Of a stretch of 9,998 bases of DNA, positions 1-7,307 are shown one piece after another. The translations under genes and the position numbers were made by a program. Below the pieces are notes generated by a model that saw nothing but the letters and a program-made list of their open reading frames with translations, was not told where the DNA came from and ran no database searches. Source of the DNA: UBA5862 sp002408105 (lineage in GTDB: Bacteria > Pseudomonadota > Gammaproteobacteria > Pseudomonadales > UBA5862); NCBI GenBank assembly GCA_034189125.1, contig JAXHVB010000105.1:1-9998 (forward strand), written 5' to 3'. Every line of letters starts with the position of its first letter. Position 1 is the stretch's first letter.

Positions 1-1
1 C

Positions 2-88
2 GACCGGCAGATTGATCTGCGGCGCAAGGCCCGTGGCCCTGCAGCCACCCCCGGCAGCCGACGGGTGCGGGTCACAGGCCCGCTCTGA
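2..88 (+). CDS. 3' end of an unidentified gene (C-terminus only)
   Basis: An open frame enters from the left edge and ends at TGA 86-88, giving 28 residues rich in Arg, Gly and Pro (it starts DRQIDLRRKARG and ends TGPL). The piece is too short and too low in complexity to assign a family. That it is a gene end is inferred from the open frame and from the 67-base gap before the next start. It could be a chance open frame in GC-rich DNA. Confidence 0.4.
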   Translation, partial: DRQIDLRRKARGPAATPGSRRVRVTGPL

Positions 89-111
89 ACGACGCGACAC
101 CACCCGACGAT

Positions 112-130
112 AAATACCGCGAAATACCGC
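112..130 (+). repeat. Tandem direct repeat AAATACCGC, two copies 10 bp apart
   Basis: AAATACCGC occurs at 112-120 and again at 122-130, one helical turn apart, in the short gap upstream of the M16C peptidase start at 156. It is AT-richer than its surroundings. It could be a regulator binding site or part of the promoter region, but no clear -35/-10 pair was found. Only the repeat itself is certain. Confidence 0.45.
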
Positions 131-143
131 AACATCTGAATAC

Positions 144-150
144 AAAAAGG
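144..150 (+). promoter_or_regulatory. Ribosome binding site of the M16C peptidase gene
   Basis: AAAAAGG lies 5 bases before ATG 156, which supports that start codon. Confidence 0.6.
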
Positions 151-155
151 CACCC

Positions 156-3116
156 ATGAGCGCATCCGACCTCCAATCCGCCACACCGGTCCACGCCAGC
201 TTCGAGCGACTCAGCGAACACCGTTTGGCTGCGCTGGAGATGGAGATGGTGAGCTACCGCCACCGCGCAACCGGGGCACGGCACTACCACATCCAGGCGG
301 ACAGCCAGGAAAATGCGTTTCTGGTGGCCTTTCCCACTGTCCCCATGGATTCCACTGGCGTCGCCCACATCTTGGAACACACCGCCCTCTGCGGCAGCGA
401 GCGCTATCCAGTGCGCGACCCCTTCTTCATGATGATCCGCCGCTCGCTGAACACCTTCATGAACGCCATGACCAGCAGCGACTGGACGGCCTACCCCTTC
501 GCGAGCCAGAACCGCAAAGACTACTTCAACCTGCTTGATGTCTACCTCGACGCAGTCTTTTTCTCGCGACTGGATCCGCTGGACTTCGCCCAGGAAGGCC
601 ATCGGCTCGAGTTCGAACGCCCTGGCGATCCGGACACACCATTGGTGTACCGGGGTGTGGTCTACAACGAAATGAAAGGGGCCATGAGCTCGGTAACCAG
701 CCAGCTCTGGCAGGGCCTGTGCCGCCACCTGTACCCGACCACCACCTACCACTTCAACAGCGGCGGGGAACCGGACTGCATTCCTCAGCTGACCTACGCG
801 CAGCTGCAGCGCTTCTACCGTTCGCACTACCACCCAAGCAACGCGATCTTCATGACCTTCGGCGACCTGCCCGCACACGCGCTGCAGGCCCGCTTTGAGG
901 CCAATGCGCTGCACCGCTTCGAAGCCCGGGAAATCGACCTGGCGCTGCACGACGAACAGCGCTATTTCGCCCCAATTGAGGTGCTGGAACACTACCCGGT
1001 GGATGAGCGGACGGAAGCGCCCCAAGCGCACGTTGTGGTGGGCTGGCTGCTGGGCCGCTGCACCCACCTCGATGATGTTCTGGAGGCACGCCTGCTCGCC
1101 ACCGTGCTGTTGGACCACAGCGCATCGCCCCTGACTCGCCTGCTGGAAACCTCCACCCTCGGCAACTCGCCATCGCCACTGTGTGGGGTCGAAGATTCGC
1201 ATCGAGAGATCGTCTTCGTGTGTGGACTTGAAGGCGCCGAGGCGCACAACGCCGCTGCCATCGAGGCCGAGGTTCTGGGCCTACTGCGCGACCTCGCGGA
1301 TCAGGGCGTCGAACCAAGCACACTTGAAGCGGCCCTGCACCAATTGGAGATCAGCCAGCGGGAAATCGGCGGAGACGGCTACCCTTTTGGCTTGCAGCTG
1401 CTGCTCTCCAGCCTTTCGGCAGCCGTGCACGGAGGCGATCCTGGGGAACGACTCGATCTGGACCCTGCCCTGGAACGCCTGCGCAAGCAGATTCAAGACC
1501 CAGCGTATTTCCCTGACCTGGTCCGCAAGCTATTGCTCGACAACCAGCACCGGGTCCGGCTCACGTTCGCGCCCGAACCACAGATTTCAGCGCGCCGCGA
1601 CGCCGCCCAGCAGGCACAGCTGGAGCACATCAAGTCCGCCCTCGGGGCCGCAGAGATTGAGCAACTGGTCCGCCAGGCCGCGGCGCTCGAAGCCCGCCAG
1701 GCCCAGACGGACGACCCGGACATTTTGCCCAAGGTGACCCTTGAGGACGTACCGGAACAGGTGATACAGCCCTCCCCGGAGCAGGTCTTTACCGGTCCTT
1801 CTGGGGTGCGCTCAACCCTGTACCAGACCGGCACCAACGGACTGGTGTATGCGCAGTGGATCCTGTCGCTGCCTGAATTGGACGACGACCTTGTCGAGCT
1901 TCTGCCCTTGTACACGCTGCTGCTGAGCGAAGTCGGCCTCGGTGAAGACGACTACCTGGAGGTCCAGCGGCTGCAGAGCCAGCACACCGGCGGACTCTCA
2001 GTGTTCACCTCGATGCGATCCAGCGTCGATGATGAGCAACACCTCGGCGCCTACCTTGTCGTGTCCGGCAAGTCCCTCGGTCGCAACAGCAACGCCCTCG
2101 CAGCACTGCTCGACCGCACCCTGGAAGAACCGCGGTTCGACGAGCAGGCGCGCATCCTGGACCTGATCAGTCAGGCTCGGGCCAGCCGTGAACGCAGCGT
2201 CACGGGACAAGGCCACAGCCTGGCCATGATGGCCGCGGTTGGCGGCATGAGCCCGTTGGCTCGCCTGCACCACGAGCAGACCGGGCTGGAAGGCATCCGC
2301 CGCCTCAAGTCACTCGACCAGTTGCTCAAGCACGACGCGCAGGCCGCCAGCGACCTCACCGAGCGGTTGCAGCGGCTGCACCAGTGCATCGCCGGCGCCC
2401 CACGCCAACGCCTCTGCGTCTGCGACGCGGAATCCGCCGACCGGGTCCTTGGCCAGTGGCACCAGTTGTCTAGTTCCTCCGCCCACACACCGACTGACGC
2501 GCCGTTTGCAGCGTTTGATCCCGTGGCCATTCGCGAAGCGCGCAACGAGCTCTGGGTCGCCAACACCCAAGTGAACTTCTGCGCGAGGGCCTACCCCACT
2601 GTTCCGGTCGGCCACCCGGACAGTGCCGCCCTGACCGTTCTGGGCGGTTTTTTGCGCAATGGCTTTCTCCACAGTGCCATCCGTGAACGGGGTGGCGCCT
2701 ACGGCGCCGGCGCCGGCCAAGATGCGAATGTGGCGGCGTTTCGACTGTTTTCCTACCGCGACCCCCGACTGGAAGAGACCCTCCGCGACTTTGACCGCGC
2801 AATCGACTGGGTGCTTTCGGACCGTCACGCCTGGCAGCCGGTCGAAGAGGCCATCCTTGGAGCCATCGGCGGGATCGACAAGCCGGGAAGCCCCGCGGGC
2901 GAAGCCAAGCGCGATTTTTTCAACCGCCTGCACGGCCGCGAGCAAGACCACATCCAACGGGTGCGGGCGAGCATTCTCGCCGTCAAGCTCGCCGATCTCC
3001 AGCGGGTGACCGAAACCTACTTGCAACCCAAGAACGCCAGCACCGCGGTCCTGAGCTACGGTGACACGGCAGCCCGCGCCGCAGACTCGTTGCGCCTGAG
3101 GCTGCAACGTTTGTGA
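156..3116 (+). CDS. M16C (insulinase/presequence-protease family) zinc metallopeptidase
   Basis: This 986-residue protein is a single-chain M16C peptidase resembling mitochondrial presequence protease PreP, which degrades short unfolded peptides inside a closed chamber. The inverted zinc motif HILEH is at residues 71-75 (H71, E74 catalytic base, H75). The third zinc ligand is probably E172 in VVYNEMKGA, 97 residues after H75, the same spacing as I recall for human PreP. The C-terminal half keeps the substrate-binding Arg/Tyr pair in RERGGAYGAG (R843, Y849), followed by the family hallmark LFSYRDP. The order is an active M16 domain (about 20-270), a second M16 domain, an M16C-associated linker region (about 460-700) and a C-terminal M16 domain (about 750-960). 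The length is normal for the family (about 970-1040). No signal peptide or membrane segment is visible, so it is probably cytoplasmic. The ATG is preceded by AAAAAGG. Its physiological role in bacteria is poorly known, and there is no obvious functional link to the sulfate genes downstream. Confidence 0.93.
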   Translation: MSASDLQSATPVHASFERLSEHRLAALEMEMVSYRHRATGARHYHIQADSQENAFLVAFPTVPMDSTGVAHILEHTALCGSERYPVRDPFFMMIRRSLNTFMNAMTSSDWTAYPFASQNRKDYFNLLDVYLDAVFFSRLDPLDFAQEGHRLEFERPGDPDTPLVYRGVVYNEMKGAMSSVTSQLWQGLCRHLYPTTTYHFNSGGEPDCIPQLTYAQLQRFYRSHYHPSNAIFMTFGDLPAHALQARFEANALHRFEAREIDLALHDEQRYFAPIEVLEHYPVDERTEAPQAHVVVGWLLGRCTHLDDVLEARLLATVLLDHSASPLTRLLETSTLGNSPSPLCGVEDSHREIVFVCGLEGAEAHNAAAIEAEVLGLLRDLADQGVEPSTLEAALHQLEISQREIGGDGYPFGLQLLLSSLSAAVHGGDPGERLDLDPALERLRKQIQDPAYFPDLVRKLLLDNQHRVRLTFAPEPQISARRDAAQQAQLEHIKSALGAAEIEQLVRQAAALEARQAQTDDPDILPKVTLEDVPEQVIQPSPEQVFTGPSGVRSTLYQTGTNGLVYAQWILSLPELDDDLVELLPLYTLLLSEVGLGEDDYLEVQRLQSQHTGGLSVFTSMRSSVDDEQHLGAYLVVSGKSLGRNSNALAALLDRTLEEPRFDEQARILDLISQARASRERSVTGQGHSLAMMAAVGGMSPLARLHHEQTGLEGIRRLKSLDQLLKHDAQAASDLTERLQRLHQCIAGAPRQRLCVCDAESADRVLGQWHQLSSSSAHTPTDAPFAAFDPVAIREARNELWVANTQVNFCARAYPTVPVGHPDSAALTVLGGFLRNGFLHSAIRERGGAYGAGAGQDANVAAFRLFSYRDPRLEETLRDFDRAIDWVLSDRHAWQPVEEAILGAIGGIDKPGSPAGEAKRDFFNRLHGREQDHIQRVRASILAVKLADLQRVTETYLQPKNASTAVLSYGDTAARAADSLRLRLQRL

Positions 3117-3194
3117 CCATGGGGGTTCAACACTGGGGGGAACTGAAAACCCCAGGTCATCGAAGCATGTCAGAATTGCGCCGTTGTCCCATGG
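3117..3194 (+). promoter_or_regulatory. Leader region of cysD with possible secondary structure
   Basis: The 115-base gap before cysD holds CTGGGG (3133-3138) and CCCCAG (3150-3155), a 6-bp stem with an 11-base loop. An alternative pairing is GGGGTT (3122-3127) with AACCCC (3148-3153). In addition, CCATGGG (3117-3123) can pair with CCCATGG (3188-3194). There is no T-run after the small stem, so it is a poor intrinsic terminator. No convincing sigma-70 promoter was found. The region could be a weak terminator for the peptidase gene or a structured leader. Only the inverted repeats are directly seen. Confidence 0.3.
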
Positions 3195-3218
3195 CGCGCC
3201 ACAATTCCTTCACGTACC

Positions 3219-3223
3219 GGAAG
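3219..3223 (+). promoter_or_regulatory. Ribosome binding site deciding the cysD start
   Basis: GGAAG lies 8 bases before ATG 3232 within a purine-rich stretch (3219-3228). This favours ATG 3232 over the in-frame TTG at 3184, which would add 16 residues not found in CysD proteins. Confidence 0.55.
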
Positions 3224-3231
3224 AAGAGCCG

Positions 3232-4143
3232 ATGAACCCAGACCACAAGCTGACCCACTTAAAGCAGTTGGAAGCCGAAAGCATTCACATCATTCGCGAA
3301 GTGGCTGCCGAATTCCGCAACCCTGTCATGCTTTACTCCATCGGCAAAGACTCCGCAGTCATGCTGCACCTGGCGATGAAGGCGTTCGCACCTGGCAAGC
3401 CCCCCTTTCCGCTGCTTCACGTGGACACCACCTGGAAATTCCAGGACATGATCCGGTTTCGGGACGAGCTGACGCGCAAGCTGGGCCTTGAGTTGTTGGT
3501 GCACATCAATGCTGAGGGCGTTGAGATGGGTGTGGGCCCCTTCACCCACGGCAGCAAGGTCCACACGGATGTGATGAAAACCCAATCGCTCAAGCAAGCG
3601 TTGAGCAAATATGGGTTCGACGCCGCTTTCGGGGGCGCTCGCCGTGACGAGGAGAAATCTCGGGCCAAGGAACGGGTGTACTCGTTCCGGGACGAAAACC
3701 ACCGCTGGGACCCCAAAAACCAGCGCCCCGAGCTTTGGAACCTGTACAACGGGCGGGTGCACAAAGGCGAAAGCATTCGGGTGTTTCCCCTATCGAACTG
3801 GACCGAACTCGACATCTGGCAATACATCTACCTGGAAGAGATCCCCATCGTGCCCCTGTACTTTGCTGCTGAGCGGCCAGTTGTGGAGCGCGACGGCGTG
3901 CTCATCATGGTCGATGACGACCGCATGCCATTGAAGCCCGGAGAACAGCCAGAACAACGCACGGTCCGGTTTCGTACCCTCGGCTGCTACCCACTGACAG
4001 GCGCCATCGAATCCACCGCCAACACGCTGCCTGACATCATCCAGGAGATGCTGCTGACCACAAGCTCAGAGCGACAGGGCCGGGTCATTGATTTCGACCA
4101 GGCCGGGTCGATGGAAGAGAAAAAGCGCGAGGGCTACTTTTAA
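3232..4143 (+). CDS. cysD: Sulfate adenylyltransferase subunit 2 (ATP sulfurylase catalytic subunit)
   Basis: CysD joins ATP and sulfate to make adenosine 5'-phosphosulfate (APS) and pyrophosphate. It acts in the cytoplasm with the GTPase CysN as the first step of sulfate activation. The 303 residues match the family length (E. coli CysD is 302) and align along the whole chain. The N-terminus LTHLKQLEAESIHIIREVA is nearly identical to E. coli. The PP-loop is YSIGKDSAVML (S36, G38, K39, D40, S41). Other landmarks are LLHVDTTWKF, GGARRDEEKSRAKER at 134-148, WDPKNQRPELWNLYNGR and the C-terminal end ERQGRVIDFDQAGSMEEKKREGYF in parts. The start at ATG 3232 was chosen from family length and a GGAAG site. 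cysN follows after 64 bases, so the two are probably co-transcribed. No CysB site could be recognised. Confidence 0.97.
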   Translation: MNPDHKLTHLKQLEAESIHIIREVAAEFRNPVMLYSIGKDSAVMLHLAMKAFAPGKPPFPLLHVDTTWKFQDMIRFRDELTRKLGLELLVHINAEGVEMGVGPFTHGSKVHTDVMKTQSLKQALSKYGFDAAFGGARRDEEKSRAKERVYSFRDENHRWDPKNQRPELWNLYNGRVHKGESIRVFPLSNWTELDIWQYIYLEEIPIVPLYFAAERPVVERDGVLIMVDDDRMPLKPGEQPEQRTVRFRTLGCYPLTGAIESTANTLPDIIQEMLLTTSSERQGRVIDFDQAGSMEEKKREGYF

Positions 4144-4207
4144 CGCCCGATTCACGCCTGGCCAATCGCCTTCGTACCGCCGCTTTCACACCTGCATTGG
4201 ATTTCCT

Positions 4208-5869
4208 ATGTCGCACCAATCTGAACTCATTGCCCAAGACATTGAAGCCTACCTGCGTCAACATGAGCAAAAGGAGCTGCTGAGACTACTCACCTGTGGC
4301 AGCGTCGACGACGGCAAGAGCACACTCATCGGCCGCCTCCTGCATGACTCCAAGATGATTTACGAGGACCAGCTCGACGCCATTCGCAGCGACAGCCGCA
4401 AGTCCGGAACCACGGGGGAGGCCGTCGACCTCGCACTTCTAGTGGACGGCCTGCAGGCGGAGCGAGAGCAGGGCATCACCATCGACGTCGCCTACCGCTA
4501 CTTCTCCACTGCAAGGCGCAAGTTCATCATCGCCGACACCCCGGGCCACGAGCAGTACACGCGCAACATGGCAACCGGAGCCTCTACCTGCGACCTCGCC
4601 ATCATCCTCATCGATGCACGGCACGGGGTGCAGACACAAACCAAACGCCACAGCTTCATTGCCTCCCTGTTGGGCATTCGCCACGTGATCGTCGCCGTCA
4701 ACAAAATGGATTTGGTGGACTTCAGTCAGCAGCGGTTCGAAGAAATTCGCAAGGAATACCTCGCGTTCACCGGCCAGCTGAAAATTCCCGACCTGCACTT
4801 CATCCCGTTGTCTGCGCTCAACGGCGACAACGTCGTACATCCGAGTGATTCCACACCCTGGTACGATGGATTGCCGTTGATGGAGCTGTTGGAAACCGTG
4901 GAGATTGGCGGCGACACCAACCTGGAGACCTTCCGGATGCCGGTGCAATACGTCAACCGGCCCAACCTCAACTTTCGCGGCTACTGCGGGACCATCGCGA
5001 GTGGCGTTGTGCACCCGGGCGACGCCATCTGCGTACTACCCAGCGGAAAAACCAGCCGGATCAAGTCCATCGTCAGCTACGAAGGCGAGCTCAACGAAGC
5101 CTTTGCCCCCATGGCGGTCACCCTGACCCTCGCTGACGAGATCGACATCAGCCGCGGCGACCTGCTGATCCACCCTGAGCAACGCCCTGCAGTGGGACAG
5201 CGATTCGCTGCACACCTGGTCTGGATGAACGAGCAAGCCCTGCTTCCCGGCCGGGAGTACTACCTGAAACACAACACGCGAACCGTCATTGGGCAAGTGA
5301 CAGAGATTTCCCATCGGATCGACGTCAACACACTGGACGCCCACCCCGGCGGTGATCGACTCAGTCTGAACGAGATTGCGCTCTGTGAGCTGGCAGTGCA
5401 GTCACCTCTGGCGTTCGACGCCTACGCCGACAACCCCGGTACCGGTGCGTTCATTCTGATCGACCGCATCAACAACCTCACGGTCGGCGCCGGGATGATT
5501 ACCCAAAACCTCGAAGAGGGCGACACTGACCAGGAACTGCCCGCCCTGGAGCGGGCCGAACGTGAAGCCCGGTTTCGCCAGCGCAGTGGCTCCGTCGCGC
5601 TGACAGGCGCTGCAGCAGGCCTGGCCGAAGCGCTGGAGCGGCGGCTATTTTCGATGGGCCACAACCCGGTTCTGATCACGCCATCACAGTGGCCGGATCT
5701 GCAAGCCATTGGCCCTGCTCTCGCGGCCTGGGCGCACCAGAAGGGTCAGCTATTGATCGTCGCCGACGAAGCGGCTGAGTCCTGGGCTGATGCGCACTAC
5801 CAGACCGCCAAGTTGGCTGACCTCATTGCGGCCCTGCAACGGGACCATTGGATCGAAGCGGCCCAGTAA
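4208..5869 (+). CDS. cysN: Sulfate adenylyltransferase subunit 1 (GTPase), with degenerate APS-kinase-like tail
   Basis: CysN is the EF-Tu-like GTPase subunit whose GTP hydrolysis drives APS synthesis by CysD. GTPase motifs are intact: G1 GSVDDGKS (31-38), G3 DTPGH (110-114) and G4 NKMD (165-168). The switch region EREQGITIDVAYRYFST is also intact. EF-Tu domain 2/3-like barrels follow to about residue 430, ending in VTVGAGM-like LTVGAGM. The protein is 553 residues, against about 475 for E. coli CysN and about 630 for CysN-CysC fusions. Residues about 431-553 are extra and look like an eroded APS kinase (see separate entry). Start ATG 4208 was chosen because similarity to CysN begins there; longer in-frame starts run into cysD. 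The Shine-Dalgarno sequence is weak (only TTGGAT upstream). The gene sits 64 bases after cysD. Its stop overlaps the outer arm of a downstream hairpin. Confidence 0.96.
   Translation: MSHQSELIAQDIEAYLRQHEQKELLRLLTCGSVDDGKSTLIGRLLHDSKMIYEDQLDAIRSDSRKSGTTGEAVDLALLVDGLQAEREQGITIDVAYRYFSTARRKFIIADTPGHEQYTRNMATGASTCDLAIILIDARHGVQTQTKRHSFIASLLGIRHVIVAVNKMDLVDFSQQRFEEIRKEYLAFTGQLKIPDLHFIPLSALNGDNVVHPSDSTPWYDGLPLMELLETVEIGGDTNLETFRMPVQYVNRPNLNFRGYCGTIASGVVHPGDAICVLPSGKTSRIKSIVSYEGELNEAFAPMAVTLTLADEIDISRGDLLIHPEQRPAVGQRFAAHLVWMNEQALLPGREYYLKHNTRTVIGQVTEISHRIDVNTLDAHPGGDRLSLNEIALCELAVQSPLAFDAYADNPGTGAFILIDRINNLTVGAGMITQNLEEGDTDQELPALERAEREARFRQRSGSVALTGAAAGLAEALERRLFSMGHNPVLITPSQWPDLQAIGPALAAWAHQKGQLLIVADEAAESWADAHYQTAKLADLIAALQRDHWIEAAQ
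5546..5866 (+). other. Degenerate APS-kinase (CysC)-like domain at the C-terminus of CysN
   Basis: This covers residues about 447-553 of CysN. In bifunctional CysN-CysC proteins the GTPase is followed by a linker and then a kinase with a WFTGLSGxGKST loop. Here the matching place reads SGSVALTGAAAGLAEALERR: the flanks resemble the kinase (VALTG for LWFTG, LAEALERRLFSMGH for the helix after the loop), but the Gly-Lys-Ser-Thr core is missing. Later, ALAAWAHQKGQLLIVADEA resembles the LFxxAGVIVLTAFIS strand region, without the following SPFRADR. About 105 residues remain of a normal 180-200. The family link is my reading by eye. The domain cannot be an active kinase by this mechanism. The alternative is an unrelated C-terminal extension. 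Confidence 0.55.
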
Positions 5870-5910
5870 CGGAGTGAGCTGGGGTGGCGCAACCCCAGCG
5901 GCTCACTGGG
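5862..5910 (+). terminator. Hairpin terminator after cysN
   Basis: The core stem is GCTGGGGT (5878-5885) with ACCCCAGC (5892-5899) and a 6-base loop GGCGCA. It is extended by GTGA (5874-5877) with TCAC (5903-5906) across a 3-base bulge. CCCA (5862-5865) can further pair with TGGG (5907-5910). It overlaps the cysN stop codon and is followed by TTT only. The U-tract is short, so termination may be partial or the structure may mainly protect the 3' end. Confidence 0.6.
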
Positions 5911-5922
5911 TTTCCGTGTGCG

Positions 5923-5972
5923 TGTGTGGGCCGCCCCTGCAGACAGCGCCACCCTCAGGGCCGGCCCACACA
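5923..5972 (-). terminator. Long inverted repeat at the 3' end of ugd, probable transcript end
   Basis: TGTGTGGGCCG (5923-5933) is a perfect 11-base inverted match to CGGCCCACACA (5962-5972). After one mismatch the stem continues as CCCTG (5935-5939) with CAGGG (5956-5960), leaving a 16-base loop. One arm lies in the last codons of ugd and contains part of its stop. No T-run follows on the minus strand, so this is not a textbook intrinsic terminator. The position between convergent genes suggests termination or mRNA 3'-end protection. Confidence 0.5.
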
Positions 5973-7262
5973 GTGGTAATCGAAACCCGCCATACGCATG
6001 TGCTCTGGCTCATAGACGTTGCGCAAATCCACGAACACCCGGCCTTTCATTTTCTCAAGCAGCGCGTTGAGGTCGAGCCCGCGGTACTGATTCCATTCGG
6101 TCATGAGCACCAAGGCGTCGGCATGCTCCACGGCTGCGTAGAGGTCCGAATGATACCGAATGCCGGCCGGCAAGACTTGGCGGGCTTCGGTCATTCCCTG
6201 GGGATCATGGGCATCAATTTGGGCACCGCGATCGAGCAGCGGAGGGAGAATCGACAGTGCCGGGGCGTCACGCATGTCGTCGGTTTCGGGCTTGAATGTC
6301 AGCCCAAGCACCGCGATGCGTTTGCCAGCAAGGTCCCCGCCCAAGGCATTGCGGATCTTTTTGACCATGCGCGCCTTCTGGGCGGCGTTGACTTCGATGA
6401 CGCTTTCCACGATGCGACATGGCGCGTCATATTCCTGAGCGATGCGTGTCAGCGCCAAGGTGTCCTTGGGAAAACAGGACCCCCCGTACCCTGGGCCAGG
6501 ATGCAGAAACTTGCGGCCAATGCGCCCATCGAGCCCCATCCCCTTGGCCACTGCATGGACATCAGCCCCCACCGCTTCACAGAGCGCCGACATTTCGTTG
6601 ATGAAACTGATCTTCGTCGCCAGGAAGGCATTGGCCGCGTACTTGATCAGCTCCGCGCTTTCCCAGTCGGTCACCTGAATGGGCGTCTCAATCAGGTTGA
6701 GTGGCCGGTAGAGCTCCCGCAGCAGTGTCGCCGCTCGCTCTGACTGCACGCCCAGGACCACACGATCGGGGTGCATGAAGTCCTTGATCGCTGCACCCTC
6801 GCGCAGAAACTCTGGGTTCGAAGCCACATCGAAGTCCGCCGACGGGTTGCACTCTCGGATGATGCGTTCAACCTGCCGGGCGGTGCCCACTGGCACCGTG
6901 GATTTGTCCACCACCACTGTGTAGCCACGCAGGAGCGGAGCCACCATGCGGGCTGCCTCATACACATAACTGAGGTCCGCATAGCCATCGCCCCTGCGAC
7001 TCGGAGTGCCCACCGCGATAAAGACCAGATCTGCATCAGGGACATGCGCTGCCAAGGAATCGGAAAAGGACAGCCGACCCGCCGCAGCGGTTCTTTCGAC
7101 CAGCTCATCAAGACCTGGCTCATAGATGGGTATTTTTCCCTGTTGCAGGTCTGCAACGCGTTTTGCGTCGATGTCCACACACACCACATGGGCCCCGAAC
7201 TCCGCGAAACAAGCACCGGAAACCAATCCGACGTAGCCGGCCCCGATCATGACTACCTGCAT
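5955..7262 (-). CDS. ugd: UDP-glucose 6-dehydrogenase
   Basis: The enzyme oxidises UDP-glucose to UDP-glucuronate with two NAD+ in the cytoplasm, supplying an acidic sugar donor for exopolysaccharide, capsule or LPS. The 435-residue chain has the N-terminal Rossmann motif GAGYVGLVSGACFAEFG (residues 7-23), then STVPVGT (121-127) and NPEFLREG (149-156). Catalytic K207 and N211 are in ELIKYAANAF, and the nucleophile C263 with D267 is in GGSCFPKD. The second Rossmann domain contains VLGLTFKPETDDMRDAP. These residues line up with the known S. pyogenes set (T118, K204, N208, C260, D264) at a constant offset of +3. ATG 7262 is preceded by GGAGT at 7271-7275, 8 bases away. It is the last gene of the minus-strand cluster, 45 bases after manC. 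Confidence 0.97.
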   Translation of the reverse strand: MQVVMIGAGYVGLVSGACFAEFGAHVVCVDIDAKRVADLQQGKIPIYEPGLDELVERTAAAGRLSFSDSLAAHVPDADLVFIAVGTPSRRGDGYADLSYVYEAARMVAPLLRGYTVVVDKSTVPVGTARQVERIIRECNPSADFDVASNPEFLREGAAIKDFMHPDRVVLGVQSERAATLLRELYRPLNLIETPIQVTDWESAELIKYAANAFLATKISFINEMSALCEAVGADVHAVAKGMGLDGRIGRKFLHPGPGYGGSCFPKDTLALTRIAQEYDAPCRIVESVIEVNAAQKARMVKKIRNALGGDLAGKRIAVLGLTFKPETDDMRDAPALSILPPLLDRGAQIDAHDPQGMTEARQVLPAGIRYHSDLYAAVEHADALVLMTEWNQYRGLDLNALLEKMKGRVFVDLRNVYEPEHMRMAGFDYHCVGRP

Positions 7263-7270
7263 GCGCTGTT

Positions 7271-7275
7271 ACTCC
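7271..7275 (-). promoter_or_regulatory. Ribosome binding site of ugd
   Basis: GGAGT on the minus strand, 8 bases before ATG 7262. It supports the start and separate translation initiation in the manC-ugd gap. Confidence 0.6.
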
Positions 7276-7307
7276 ATGACTCCGACCACTGCCGCGTATT
7301 CACTGCG

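Noticed and set aside
72..1247. A 391-codon minus-strand open frame opposite the M16C peptidase
   Set aside because: It is antisense to a confidently identified peptidase, including its catalytic motif, and the translation shows no family features.
4088..4207. Longer start for cysN inside the end of cysD
   Set aside because: The added 40 residues are a frame-shifted reading of cysD plus the intergenic gap. CysN similarity starts at ATG 4208.
5546..5869. The CysN tail as a frameshifted, sequencing-damaged APS kinase
   Set aside because: Kinase-like segments on both sides of the missing loop are in the same frame, and no P-loop was seen in the other frames, so a simple base-calling frameshift does not explain the loss.
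5790..6743. A 317-codon plus-strand open frame from the end of cysN into ugd
   Set aside because: It begins inside cysN in another frame, crosses both hairpins and is antisense to ugd. No domain was recognised.
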